Of a DNA stretch of 64,000 nt, positions 1 to 10,835 are shown in pieces. The position numbers and the translations under genes were made by a program. Within the stretch, counting starts at the first letter, position 1. The number at the start of each line of letters is the position of its first letter. The notes under the pieces are model-generated. The model had not been told where the DNA came from. It searched no databases and saw only the letters and a program-made list of their open reading frames with translations. Source of the DNA: Acarospora socialis (taxonomy: Eukaryota > Ascomycota > Lecanoromycetes > Acarosporales > Acarosporaceae); contig JAMYGW020000001.1 in NCBI GenBank assembly GCA_025617375.2, forward strand, positions 1,612,001 to 1,676,000, given 5' to 3'.

Positions 1-215
1 ATTCGAAGCACGTCCTCGATGCGAGCGAGGCAGCGTACGACGTTCAAGTCCGTCGCTTCGCTTCAAAGTCTTGCCTGCCCATCAATGCGCCGATCGCTCG
101 CTGAATGCATCACGAAGCTCTCATTGTCGTTTCGCCACGAAGCCAGCACAAGCCCCACGGCTCCGAAAACCCCACGACAAGCTCTCCCATCCGAGCCGCG
201 CAGGCCCCGCCTGAC

Positions 216-1713
216 TCAACCCCATAACCCGCCTTCCCCCCTTTCCCCCACCGCAATTCCAGACCCCATCCCCATACCATCACCAAACCCCTCCTCCCCT
301 CCTCCCATCCCTCCCGCCATCCCACCCATCCCTCCTCCACCACCCAACCCCCTCTTCAACGCCGCCCCACGCCCGTGCTCCACGACCGCAAACTTCCTCC
401 CCATCTCGCGCGCGTCCTTGATGCTTTTCCCCAGGCACCCCAGCAGCGCGACGAGGCTGACGTCGGCTTTTTCGGCGAGGACTTCGCGCGCGAAGGTGTG
501 TTGGTCTGGTGGCTGGAGGAGGGGGAGGCGGTGGAGGAGGGATTGGATGGCGCGGAGGGGAGGGTGCGAGAGTTGGGGGGGTGGTGAGGGCTGCGGTTGT
601 TGCGGGGATTGGGATTCTGCAGGAGGGGTGGTGGTGGAGGGGGGTGGGATTTGGGGTTGGTGGTCGTCCTCGGGTTTGGGGTCTGAGGCGGGGGTAGGGT
701 TGGAAGTGAAGGTTGGGGTTGGGGTCGTGAGGTAGGAGGGTGGGAGGGTGGCGAGGTAGGAGCGCATTAGCTGGATGCGGGAGTGCAGCATCTTGACGGC
801 GTTGGAGCGGGCGGTGAGGGAGGCGATGACTGATTCGTATTGATTGTTAGTACGAAGCTCTGCGTCAAAGCCGACGGGACGGGGAGTGGGAAGATGATGG
901 GTGGAACATACGTTCTTCGTCTTCTGGAGACAATAGGGACGAGTCCACGCCATTCACCTCCTTCTTGTTGCCGTCTTCTGTCGTCTTCACACCACCCACT
1001 GGTGCCTGCGACGCTTGCCCATTCGTCGCCGTCTTCATAGCTCCGCCGTCAACGGCAGTGGCGTTTCCGCCCCCTCTCGCGACGAAATCGACGCTGATCA
1101 TCTCCGCCTCGCCCGTCTCGACCGAGTACGGCAACTCCCTGAACCTCAGGCTCAAATGCGGCTCTTGTCCTTCCACCTGCATTGCCTTGTCCTCCTCCCC
1201 ATTATGCTGTCCGGCAGAACTCTCATCCTCATACACGCTCTCGTAGATAGTGAGCGGCAGCTTCCCTCCGGACGTCGCACCTTCCGCAATAACAGACGGG
1301 TGAAAAGCCAGCAGGACAGCCGACTCGTTGTACGTATGCAGGATCTGGCGGTGGATCGGCAAGTGCTCGGGTTGAGGGCCGGAGGTAGGGGCGATGGTGA
1401 ACCAGCCGACGAGCTCGAGGGCCGGAGCTTTGTGGACGTCTTTGAATTGCTGGAGACGGTCCTCGAACCAGCTCTGGTGCATCAGGACCTCGCCATTTTC
1501 GCCCGGGACCACTTTGCAGTCGAACGCGTGCTCGAGGCTGATGTCTCGTCCGTTCTGCTGGCCGAGGAGTGCGCCGACTATGGGGCCTTCCTGCCTTCGG
1601 AGGGTGTGTCGTGTGATGTGGTCGGATATTGTGAGGAGGACGAGAGGGTGGAGGAGGACTTGTAGACCGGAGTCGGAGGCTTTGTGGCTGGATAGTAGTG
1701 AGTTCGAAGTCAT
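216..1713 (-). CDS. csn6: COP9 signalosome subunit 6 (MPN-domain protein)
   Basis: Subunit of the COP9 signalosome, which removes Nedd8 from cullin-RING ubiquitin ligases in the nucleus. Two exons, 912-1713 and 216-829. The intron at 830-911 has donor GTATGT and acceptor CAG and joins codon C|TC in phase. About 480 residues. The N-terminal half is an MPN domain, with [20 protein letters not shown] then [11 protein letters not shown] and [10 protein letters not shown]. The JAMM metal motif HxHx10D is not visible, which fits CSN6 rather than catalytic CSN5. The second exon continues with the helical region and a Pro/Gln-rich insert, and ends in a Gly/Met-rich tail unusual for the family. I start at the ATG at 1713 ([11 protein letters not shown]); nine in-frame residues upstream look like leader sequence. 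eIF3f or Rpn8 are less likely by sequence pattern. Confidence 0.88.
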
Positions 1714-2539
1714 GCCGGCTGTGGTCAGGCTGAAGTTCAAAGGTAAGCTTATGGGTGTATTAACTTGAGATTGTCATGACTACATTAGAAGAGTGTTGTC
1801 TGGAACGTGCAGCTCATATTGACTTGTATGCATGAATCTCTGCTATGGTACTGGGTGCTAATCAGTAGCTTCAGATGCAGCAAGATTACGTAAGCGTTTT
1901 CGGCCGGGACACAGCATTGTTTCGGGCAGAACCAGCAACAACAACAACAACATCGTATTTGTGAATCGAGGTTGGTGAGAGGAGTCGTGGAGCTTTCATG
2001 GCTATTTGGGCAGACACAACTGTTGCTTTCAGTCTTTCAACCAGGGTTTATATGAGGCACCTGGACCATCATTTCATTCTTTTCTTGAGGCACTCCATTT
2101 TCAGTACATTGCGCAGTTTCGATCTATTCGCAAGCACTGATGCTTCTTCGTTCTCTATACAAATGTGTGGCCCAGAATGCCAATGTTGACAGAAAAGCAG
2201 TTGTCGTTGTCTGAAACGCTGTGCACTGCGTGTTCATCGTGTATGTGGAACCACTGCGTTTGAGACGTGTTATGCGCGTCAACTGGCTTCGATCTACAGA
2301 ACAATAGCCTCAACTTGAGACACCAGGAACCTAACACATTTAGCCTCGTGCAAAGAACATGCGCCCTGTGCAGTATATGATGGTTGAAGACCCGTTCTGT
2401 ATGGGTATTCAGACTAGCATCACGCCTGATCTCCTCCTCAGTGCAACGGTCTCTACATCCACATGAATGCGCTTGGCTTGGCGGCTTCTTCGACCTCGTC
2501 ATCAACACTGTTGAAGGGCAGGCGCTCCGAAAAGCGACC
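1714..2539. other. intergenic region
   Basis: Divergent spacer of about 0.8 kb between the csn6 start and the secreted-protein gene. It contains a short (CAA)n microsatellite near 1936-1953. Short open frames here lack family patterns or splice support. No RNA gene seen. Confidence 0.6.
1936..1953. repeat. (CAA)n trinucleotide microsatellite
   Basis: About six consecutive CAA units upstream of csn6, seen directly in the sequence. A simple repeat with no coding role visible. Confidence 0.8.
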
Positions 2540-3154
2540 ATGTACCTCAGCGTCCTTCCTCTCCTCTCCCTCCTCGCCTCACCGCTCCTGGCCAGCCCCA
2601 TGGAGGCGAACCTAAACCGACCACCGAGCCCTCCGAGAATCCCAAACCTGCCGAGCTTCCCGCCCGCGCCCGGGCCGGTGGCGAACAGCGAGATGGCATA
2701 CAGCGAATGGATGTGCTTTACCCAGAAGTATTCCTACCGCCCGCTGCGCACGGTCTACTTTGCCGACTGCGATGAGGCCCTCCAACTGATCGAAAAAGCG
2801 GACAAGTTGAGGGCGCCGATGATGTTCAGCCGGACCGGGGGCTATACCGTCCCGCACCCCATCAACGTCCGCACGTGTAGTATCCTGCTTGACATCAACG
2901 ACAAAACGGTGGACAAGACCGTCACCGTACCCATGATGATCATCACTACCGCTATCCGCCTCATCCTCGACAACTGTGTTTCCAGCGGCCCGCCGCCGGG
3001 TCTGGGACTGGGTGGCTTCACGGAGCTCCATTCGCCGGATGGCTCCGGTGGAATTTTGGATATTGTCGTTGTGGGGAAATACTCGCCGCCCGAAGATCCG
3101 CCGCCGTTTCCGCCGGGTAGCCTCCCTAGCGTCCTTCATTCACCGAGCAGATGA
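2540..3154 (+). CDS. Small secreted protein, four cysteines, Pro-rich ends
   Basis: Single-exon gene of 204 residues that I do not recognise. The N-terminus MYLSVLPLLSLLASPLLASP is a good signal peptide with likely cleavage near residue 19. After it come a Pro-rich stretch (residues 27-47), a core with Cys at 59, 77, 113 and 146 (WMC, ADCDEA, RTCS, DNCV), and a Pro-rich C-terminus. The spacing C59...DC77..A...I resembles small cysteine-rich secreted proteins of plant- and soil-associated ascomycetes, where a C...DC pattern is common. That is a resemblance only, and an effector role is inference. No transmembrane helix follows the signal peptide. The start at 2540 is chosen because the signal peptide begins exactly there, although the frame is open further upstream. 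Confidence 0.65.
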   Translation: MYLSVLPLLSLLASPLLASPMEANLNRPPSPPRIPNLPSFPPAPGPVANSEMAYSEWMCFTQKYSYRPLRTVYFADCDEALQLIEKADKLRAPMMFSRTGGYTVPHPINVRTCSILLDINDKTVDKTVTVPMMIITTAIRLILDNCVSSGPPPGLGLGGFTELHSPDGSGGILDIVVVGKYSPPEDPPPFPPGSLPSVLHSPSR

Positions 3155-3634
3155 GTTGTCAATAGGTGCTGTTACAGTATAGGCTGCTGGTCTTGGAAGG
3201 TGGCAGATCCTCGGTTGGGCTCGATGAAGAGGCGAGCACATGAGCAGATACGGTACGCTTGTTGGCCGCCGAGTTACCGTATCAGTAGTAGCGGTCCGCC
3301 TCCATCTCGAGCCTTGCGACGACTCAGACCGCCTAAGGAAAGGTGTATATAGGGTGGCGGATCCCTTCAACTTTCTGTAATGCAAATTATTCTCGATATC
3401 AGATTTGAGCTAAGGCCAAGCACACTTGTCCGTGACAATCGTACACGTTCGGTCATGCTGTTACTGTATCTAGTAAGATACCATGTCGACTCAATGTATG
3501 CACCTTTCCACTGTACGCCTGTCCCTTCCGTAGTTCTCCGGCGCCAGTCTCCTGAACGAGTGTAACTACCAGACCGTGCAACCCGTCCACTAGCCCACCA
3601 GGAAAGTGAAAAGCTTGACCCAAGGTGATCTGCT
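3155..3634. other. intergenic region between convergent genes
   Basis: About 0.5 kb between two 3' ends. Nothing recognisable; presumably 3' untranslated regions. Confidence 0.5.
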
Positions 3635-5742
3635 TCATAATTCCAGGGTCCCAATTCTCCCTCCAACTTCGCTACTTCCAGCCAGTGGACCTTCCACAAG
3701 GCGACGTCTAACAGCCGCCTCAACGTCTCGAAGCCCATCCACGCTCCCCGAGACAGTCTTTAGATGGCGGTAAAAGCGCGATAGTAAATCATACTTCGCC
3801 GTGGCAATCCTATATGCTGCGCTTTCAACATCACCCCTGCCGCCGACGAGATTGCTGAAAGTCTGGGCTGGCCGGAGAAGATATGGCAGGACGACATCGA
3901 CGGTGGGGGAGCTGAGAACGGCGAGGATCCCGGACGGAGGCAGCGATTCCGCCGGTGCACCTAGGATGTCTTGGGATTGTTGGTCGGTCGGTAGAAGGAA
4001 ACGGCGCGTTGTTTCTGCGACTGGACTTTCACGTGTAGTATCGCTCACGAGGTGAGTCGGCAATGGCGCCCAGACGGCAGTGACGACTGCACTGAGCAGA
4101 CTGATGGCCGCTAATGCATTGTCTTTGAGCGCGACGACTTCTGCAGTGGTTACGACCTGCTTCCAGAAATCTGGACGGTGTTTAAGATAATAAAAGTAAA
4201 GAAGTCTTGCGGCTGCGGCTTGACTCTGAGGCGAAGTCGGGTCGTTCCTATCTGCTAACGTATGTGATGAGAGACCAGTGATGCTATCGTCCAGCTCCAA
4301 GCTTACAGGGCCATGGAAGATTGTAGCAAGAGTACGAAGCGCGGCAGGGTTAGCTGGTTTGACAGGGACTTTCAAGATCGCACTTGTGGGACCGTCCGAG
4401 GATGGTATGAGGATAGCCCGAGGCAGAGATGCCAACACATGGAGATCGTGGTGAACATCAGTACCACGTACCCATTGATTGGGTGAGATGTCTAAAGCTT
4501 GAGAGACGCGTAAGAGAAGATGATCCGCAATGGGAGGAGAGGACTCTCGAAGATGATTAGGATAACATGCTGCATATCTAGCTAGATAATCCGCTGCCTT
4601 GCTGTAGATGTAAGTGACTTCGATTGAATCGTGTTTAGAGGGATCCAGATAGTAGGATGCTGTCCGCTGGTGTAAGCCATACCGAAGGAGGAAGTCCAGA
4701 GTTGGTGAAGAATCTGGCAATGGGAGAAGAGGACTTGTAGAACTAGACAAGGGTAGGTCGTCGGAAGAATATACGCCTAACAGTTCCGTGAAAAAGTCGA
4801 TTAGGGTTACATGCATCAGGAGGTCGTCAGCGAAGTCCACCATGTGGAGCGCCGCAAACCCCACTAGACCTCCAACCTTTACACCATATCTTGACTCGAT
4901 ATCCTGAAACCGAGTGGCTGACACAGTGTCCCAATCGCACTTTGCGACTCTTGGTATCAAGTCCATCAAGCGAGCTTGCGCCACAGTCTTATGCCTCTTG
5001 CTAGGTTGATGCGCTTGCCCTACTGTTCTGAGGCTGCAGATCGACAAGATCTGTTCGTATATATCTCGATCGCCGAATATTCTCCGCCATACCAGTCCTT
5101 GACCGTCACCTCGCTCGGTGTGGCCGTTGGGTAGGCCGCCGAGCGGGGCATGATGTTCTGAAGTTTGAGGCTTGTAGTCAACTTTCAAAAGGTCCCATAG
5201 CACCTCCAGTGCCTTCTGTGCTACAGCCGTGTCGGGTGTACGTAACCAGAGTTGAACTAGGGCCATCATGACCCCAGGCTGGCCGGCCACGATCGCGGCA
5301 TCACTCGCCGTGTATGCAGCCTTTGCTAGCAACTCAAGCGTCACGAGGTTGATGATGAACGAGGGGGACGTGAAGCCTGCAACAAAGTCGACCGAGGGCT
5401 GGATAGAGAGTACATCCTTGAACGAGAATGTCTTCGGCCTTATGATGCTACTGATGAGCTTGACGACCGGCGTAGGATCTTGCTGGAGAATTCGGAGAAC
5501 TTCCGAAAGTTGATCGATCAACGCGGTGGTAGAAGCTCGATCTGTATTTTCTACACAAATGTCAGCTCCGGATACAGACAGAGTCATACACAAGACTATA
5601 AGTTATTACGACAATATATATAACACTCACCTGAGATTTGAGCCTGGACGTCCTCGAGTAACTTCTCGTTCAACGGCAAAGTCGGCTGCTGTACAACCTC
5701 GGAGAGGTGCTCCTGAACGGCAAGCAATAAATTTGCGGCCAT
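3635..5742 (-). CDS. hsm3: Hsm3/PSMD5-like 26S proteasome assembly chaperone
   Basis: Predicted assembly chaperone of the 19S proteasome base. Yeast Hsm3 was first named for a mismatch-repair phenotype, and PSMD5/S5b is the animal counterpart. Two exons, 5631-5742 (MAANLLLAVQEHLSEVV...) and 3635-5550. The intron at 5551-5630 has donor GTGAGT and acceptor TAG, and the joined codon G|AA keeps phase. The product is 675 residues and strongly helical. N-terminal segments ILQQDPTPVVKLISSIIRP, FVAGFTSPS, AAYTASDAAIVAGQP and ALEVLWDLLKVD match the pattern I know for fungal proteins annotated with the HSM3 N-terminal domain (armadillo/HEAT-like repeats). No catalytic motif is expected. Divergent from the RNA polymerase III subunit gene with a 391-bp spacer. 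Confidence 0.78.
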
Positions 5743-6133
5743 CTTGATGCCAGATGAGTTTATGAAGCCTGGCTCATGTTTCAATATGAAAGAAGGTCTG
5801 ACCGCGGGGGATCAGGGCAAAAGGATTAGGGTTACAGAGCAACCATCACAAATCCCTAGACAGACAGCTTTGCACATAGTAAAGTGACGATGCATGTCGA
5901 AAATATTGCCAAAAGGCGGTGAGCGTACCCCACCAGGCTATTGATAAACTTTAAGTCATGACTAGAAAGCTGTCAAAAGAATGAATATTATTGCAGTGCC
6001 GCAGAGTTCTATAAATGTTTATAATACCTTTTGCTGATATTCCGAAGCGCAGACCTACCATGCGCGAAAGTGTCTCAGTCGACTCATTAGGAATTGTACG
6101 ATAGCACTGACTTCATACATTGGTCTGGTCACT
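5743..6133. promoter_or_regulatory. shared divergent upstream region of hsm3 and rpc31
   Basis: 391 bp separate two divergently transcribed start codons, so both promoters must lie here. AT-rich stretches lie around 5930-6050. I cannot assign specific factor sites. Confidence 0.5.
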
Positions 6134-7113
6134 ATGTCACGAGGTGGTCGACGCGGCGGTAGAGGAGGGCGTGGGAGAGGTGGGGGGATGTTCCAGGACC
6201 TGCCATACGACCCAGAGCTGCAAATCGATACCGCACCAACTCCTCTCTTTCCTGTAAGTTGTTTGTACGCTACTTTCAGGAGCAAGATATCATCAGCAAG
6301 CTCGTGCTGCTGATTTCACTGGCCTCACGATGCCTTGCTTGTCCATGATGAGTAGCTATGTAGCTTCTCAGACATGACTGCTGCAACCAAACCCCAGGAG
6401 CTGAAAGTCGTACAGAAATATGACCCACCTCCGCCAAAACCGCTGACTCGCAACGAACGCTTGGAAATCGCTCATTTTCGATCGTTCCGAGAACGGATGC
6501 ATGAAGGGCCATTATATACAGTGCTAGGTGATAATGTTCGGGTCGGCAAGCAAGGTGCTACTGCATCTGCGCAGTTCGATCCATTCGAAGGGATGCCGAC
6601 GTACAGTATGAAGTACAAGAAGAAGCGACGACGACTTCCTAAGCTGGATACAAGGCCATATGGTAATACGACAGCCCTCGCTCTGCCTTCGAGACACAAT
6701 GAACTGATCCTGAGCCCACTGCAGTCCTCGAGTACTTCCCTGAAGAGCTCTGGTCCATTTTGGATCCGGATCATGCGACGCAAAATGGCACTGGCGGATC
6801 TGTGAAAAGAAAGAAGCTTTTCACTCCCGCGGAAAAGCGAGAAAGTTTCCTCGCCGGGTTCGACAGAGAGATCTCAGAGGGCGGGGATGATAAAGTCAAA
6901 CAACGCCGGACGGAAAACGGCGAAGAAGACGACGAACCCGAACAGGCAGCAGAAGAGGATGAGCAGCCGGAGGAGGAGATGGATGACAGTTTTGAGGATG
7001 ACGAAGATGCCATGGGAGGCGATTATGATGCGGAGCAATACTTCGATAATGGAGATGATGACGCCGGGGACGATTACGACGGAGGGGGAGGTGATGGCGA
7101 TGGAACTTATTAG
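6134..7113 (+). CDS. rpc31: DNA-directed RNA polymerase III subunit Rpc31 (RPC7)
   Basis: Subunit of the Pol III-specific C82/C34/C31 subcomplex that helps initiation at tRNA and 5S genes. Three exons: 6134-6253, 6398-6662 and 6725-7113. Introns have donors GTAAGT and GTAATA and acceptors CAG, and both junctions keep phase (codon G|TC at the second). 257 residues, close to the yeast length of about 250. The protein starts with a Gly/Arg-rich segment MSRGGRRGGRGGRGRGGG. It then shows ERMHEGPLYTV, the central Rpc31 signature, a basic KYKKKRRR stretch, VLEYFPEELW and SVKRKKL, and a long acidic Glu/Asp tail typical of the family. The 144-bp first intron could hide a micro-exon. The gene is convergent with the next one, only about 75 bp away. 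Confidence 0.88.
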
Positions 7114-7187
7114 AATTCTTTGGACCCTTATACCCCTTGCTTTAGCGATGCATGGCTGAGTGTTGACACATGGGCTTCTGATTATTT

Positions 7188-8105
7188 TCATTCCAAGTAC
7201 ATACTGACAATGCGGCTGCTCAGAACATCTCTCCAATGCTCCCTCAAGCTCTCCGCCGTCAGGTCGTTTTCAAGGTGTGCAACATGCGATAGAGTTTGTT
7301 GAAAATTGGTGTGGAGTAGGCCCTGGCTTGTTGTGTGAAGTTGAGCTTGCTCAGCCGTGTCTTGCTGTTTGTTCGGTCCGACTTTCACTTCCGACAGTCT
7401 CGCAGCGGCAATACTCCAATCCACGGTCTCTTCCACAAACCTTACGAATTCCTCAGCCTCGACCCTCCTGAGAGCATACAACATCTCTTCCCTCTTTCCC
7501 TTTTTCTTCATGCTCCTCTTCTTTTCGTCCGCGCTCATCAGCCCCTGTGCTGCTCGCGCGATCAACCTCAAATCATCCCGGTCCAACTTCTCAACCCTTC
7601 CCCTCGGTCGCCGCACCGACCCACTATCGCTTTTTTTCTTCTTTCCTTCAGTTCTTCTCTGCCTTCTTTTGCGGGGTATGGTGGCCTCATAGGCGTCGCT
7701 CTCGCCTTCGCTCCCGTCGGCTGGTGGCAGCATGTCGTCAATTACAAGCAAAGCGCTTGAACCCTCGATCTCATTGGGACGATCCTTAGGGGCACCATCG
7801 GCAGATGCTACAGATGGATGACGTTCGCTGTGTGCAGCGTGAATAATCAGTGGCTCGTAGGCTACCGATAACGTGTGAAGAGCTTTGACTGCCGCATGAC
7901 GCTTGGGCCGTGTCACTTGAGGAGGTGGAAGAGTTGCTTCAGCCATATGAGAATGTGTCAAGATGGTTTCGGCAGTCGCTGGTAGAGGCTGTTCTGGACC
8001 GCAACACATATTGCTCCCAATTCTGGACATAAGATCTCTGGCGGTGGGACTGGTTTGTTGCGACCCTCCGAACTGGCTCTCATCTACCATAGCTGGCTCG
8101 TTCAT
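7188..8105 (-). CDS. Unrecognised nuclear-type protein, probably with a missing first exon
   Basis: I do not recognise this protein. From the first ATG at 8105 it has 305 residues. The middle carries a strongly basic stretch (PRKRRQRRTEGKKKK) that could be a nuclear localisation signal, followed by an alpha-helical region (LDRDDLRLIARAAQGLMSADEKKR, REEMLYALRRVEAEEFVRFVEETVDWS) and a C-terminal helical end. The frame is open upstream of the ATG to about 8185, where a TGATG...GATAG arrangement could be an intron acceptor. A short upstream exon with the true start is therefore likely but could not be placed. The coding content looks real because the frame is long and charged residues are patterned, not random. 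Its 3' end faces rpc31. Confidence 0.5.
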   Translation of the reverse strand: MNEPAMVDESQFGGSQQTSPTARDLMSRIGSNMCCGPEQPLPATAETILTHSHMAEATLPPPQVTRPKRHAAVKALHTLSVAYEPLIIHAAHSERHPSVASADGAPKDRPNEIEGSSALLVIDDMLPPADGSEGESDAYEATIPRKRRQRRTEGKKKKSDSGSVRRPRGRVEKLDRDDLRLIARAAQGLMSADEKKRSMKKKGKREEMLYALRRVEAEEFVRFVEETVDWSIAAARLSEVKVGPNKQQDTAEQAQLHTTSQGLLHTNFQQTLSHVAHLENDLTAESLREHWRDVLSSRIVSMYLE

Positions 8106-9209
8106 TTCCAGATAAGGAATTGTACGCTCCTCTAGATTGATATCTCGACTTCCGGCAGTATTGGTGAAGGGCCTTGGTGCTGTTGTACTATCTTTGAGTC
8201 TCGACACATCAGTGGATGTTAACAAGAAGAACTGGCATGGAAGTCAAGGAGAACTCCTTGAAGCAGTAAGTCGCTGGAACCTCATTGGGGCAACAGATGC
8301 CAAGATGAAATCAAATGCATAGGCCGGCGGGTACCAGCACCAGACATTGAAAGAACATTCAACGTCTGGGCATTGTAAAGCTGGAGCAACCAAAGCAAAC
8401 ACGGGCGTCCTGGACATATCACCTGTTTGCTCTGTCATCAGCCAACAATTCCACAACGTTTATCGGTAAGATCGTGACGATGCTCAGACCCAGGCCTGTT
8501 ATGATATTATCTCGACGCCAAGCCGGATTTCGTCAGTCGTTCACTGCTGGTGGGAGTTTCCTTCAACAGAAGACTTGATCAGCTACTCCAATCTCGCGCA
8601 GTCCCTCTCACCTTCGAGGTTAGAGAGTCATCCGAAGATATTAAGACGGTTCTCTACTCAAACTTATAGAATTCGTAAGCATTCTCCCGCTTTATCTGAA
8701 CGAGTGCATTGGTTGCCAGTTCAGGAATTGCGTGACAGACAACAGGTATCTAATGATTTGCTCCAGCATGTCTCTGACTCCGTGTCCGATTTCAGGCAAC
8801 CCGAATGTCTTGTTCAGCTGTTGACAACCTGCTAAAAAGTCCAGCCTAGATTATCAATGTGTGTTTGTTTGTCCTCAAAGTCGAGTATCCTCGGTGTGAT
8901 GCCAAGCACAAACCCTTAGGGCACGCTCTTACGTACAGCTGCACAATCGTGTTCCTCCAAATCCTTTCAAAAACACGGGAGCACGCTTCCGCTTTTCGAA
9001 AAAGATCTCACGATCTTTTATTTTGAATCGACCTCCAGTTGCATATTCGTTATCGGACGAAGTTTCCGTATCATTCCAACTAGATGGGAATTGCGAATCG
9101 GAGAATCAAGCTCCACGTATACGTGAGCTCGTGAGCAGCGGAGGTCTTCCACACCTCACCAACAGCCACCACATCTACTGCACATCCAAGCTAACCGCGC
9201 AATCAAAAC
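8106..9209. other. intergenic region, may hold a first exon of the gene to its left
   Basis: About 1.1 kb between divergent genes. Short ATG-initiated frames on the minus strand at 8244-8456 may include the missing first exon of the left gene, but I could not find a phase-consistent splice. Nothing else recognised. Confidence 0.4.
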
Positions 9210-10682
9210 ATGGCTTCCCGAGATATAATCACGATTTCATCAGGAGAGGAAGACAACGATGTGGAAATAGTTCTAGTCACCAAACGACGTAATCACAAAC
9301 GTCAGAAGATCTCGGATGGCGCATTCACTCAGGCAAACCCTGAGAACAAGGACGAGAGCTTGGGGGCTGCTGCACTACCAGTTTCCGGATCCCCTGCGAT
9401 TTCCAAGATTCCTGCACGAGCCAGGTCTGCTGATAGACCGACCTCGAGCTTTGAACCTTTACCAATTCTTGGAAGACCGAGATCTGCTCCGCTCGATCAC
9501 AAACGCGCGAGTCACGTATCTACAGGCCTTCAACACAGCCTAGCCGACAGACCTTTCGCCAAACCTGACGGCAGACCCTTTACCCCGATCCGTCAGTCTT
9601 CCAGCCATCTGAGCTGTCCAGCAAAATTCAATCCACAACAAGCGTATCCGACGCCAAAGACCATCTCCTCATCTTTCCGTCGTCGCCGCCTCGAAGATTT
9701 CACGTCCAATAGCTTTGTGGCTCCGGTAAGCGGTAAACCAGCTCTCGGGGCAGGAGAGAAGTATTCGAGAACTGTGGAGGGGAACCGTCAAGCCACTCCT
9801 GAGGTTGTTCGTGCAATAGGCCTGGAAGATCCTTTCAATCTAGTTACAAGAAAAAGAGTCTCGAATTCAGGGCTCGGAGCTACATGTCAAAAAGGCAGGA
9901 AGCATGACAAAAGCATGGAAGAAGCCCCAGGCCATGTAGGCGAAGTGTCTTTTAAAACTCTGCCTCAGGCAACGGGTCCTCCCAGTGTACAATCGGCGGA
10001 AGGACGAGAGGACAACCTAAATTCAACACATGCAGCAGACAAGGCAAGCGGTGAAAGCAAACCTAGTAATCGTCCCAAGAAGCGTAAGCTTTCCTCCGTC
10101 TATGTCGAACCAACAGTCCCTCAACCGCGTATTCGGAACCGCATTCTCTGGTCTACACCTGCATACGAAGAGCCTAAGAGCGCCCACAGCGAACCCTCAC
10201 CACTGAAATCTACCACGGAGCTAGCAGAAATCCGCGACACTCCTAGAAAATCAGCATCCACAGTCTCTCAGGAGCCAGGAACGCAGACTTCTCGAAGAGG
10301 ATGGACATGCAAGATGTATGCCGATCTCGCTCAGCAGCTTCAAGAATCCTTTTCGTTTGCAGACTTCGCCCAAAAGCACTCACGCTCGGAGCACGAGGTG
10401 TTTGAATTGTTCTCGGCAGTAGTACATCTACCGCTGTTGCAGAAGTCTTCAACAGGACTATCACGAGTTTCTCCGCAAGGGCATCAGAGCGTGAAGACAT
10501 ATAGAACTCTGATCAAGGAAACCAAGACTGCGCTTGCCAAAGAAGGCAAAAACGAAGAGAAGGAGCCGAAGAGATCAACTGCGAGCCTTAGACCGTCTAC
10601 CGAGAATCAAGTTTCTAGGAAAGAGGTGGTGAAGACGCCGTCAGAAAATCTGCTCGACACTGCGGCGAGAGCTAAGAGCTGA
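9210..10682 (+). CDS. Disordered nuclear protein with N-terminal SUMO-interaction-like motif
   Basis: Single-exon gene of 490 residues that I do not recognise as a named family. The extreme N-terminus reads MASRDIITISSGEEDNDVEIVLV: a hydrophobic core followed by acidic residues, twice in a row, which is the usual form of a SUMO-interacting motif. A basic KRRNHKRQK cluster follows. Most of the rest is low-complexity Ser/Pro/Lys-rich and likely disordered, with a second basic patch (NRPKKRKL). Near the C-terminus, about residues 365-410, a more ordered piece stands out: WTCKMYADLAQQLQ, SFADFAQKHSRSEHEVFELFSAVVHLPLL. It looks like a short helical domain. A nuclear, SUMO-linked or chromatin role is inference from these features only. 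Confidence 0.6.
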   Translation: MASRDIITISSGEEDNDVEIVLVTKRRNHKRQKISDGAFTQANPENKDESLGAAALPVSGSPAISKIPARARSADRPTSSFEPLPILGRPRSAPLDHKRASHVSTGLQHSLADRPFAKPDGRPFTPIRQSSSHLSCPAKFNPQQAYPTPKTISSSFRRRRLEDFTSNSFVAPVSGKPALGAGEKYSRTVEGNRQATPEVVRAIGLEDPFNLVTRKRVSNSGLGATCQKGRKHDKSMEEAPGHVGEVSFKTLPQATGPPSVQSAEGREDNLNSTHAADKASGESKPSNRPKKRKLSSVYVEPTVPQPRIRNRILWSTPAYEEPKSAHSEPSPLKSTTELAEIRDTPRKSASTVSQEPGTQTSRRGWTCKMYADLAQQLQESFSFADFAQKHSRSEHEVFELFSAVVHLPLLQKSSTGLSRVSPQGHQSVKTYRTLIKETKTALAKEGKNEEKEPKRSTASLRPSTENQVSRKEVVKTPSENLLDTAARAKS

Positions 10683-10835
10683 GTTGATGGTCGCTGATTG
10701 TGCGGTACGACGTATCTGGTTCATCGTCCTGCACGGGTCCATGTACTATTCAAGTTGATACTTGATACGTAGCGGCAGAACCAGAGTTTACCGCCGTGAA
10801 CCTGGCTGCGAACCCAACAACATTAATTACTCGTC

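Noticed and set aside
19-735. 238-residue plus-strand open frame at the window start
   Set aside because: It is complementary to the Gly/Pro-rich second exon of csn6; its low-complexity Pro/Gly composition is what the reverse strand of that exon would give.
1015-1665. 216-residue plus-strand open frame
   Set aside because: Lies opposite the MPN-domain exon of csn6, which has clear family sequence; this frame has none.
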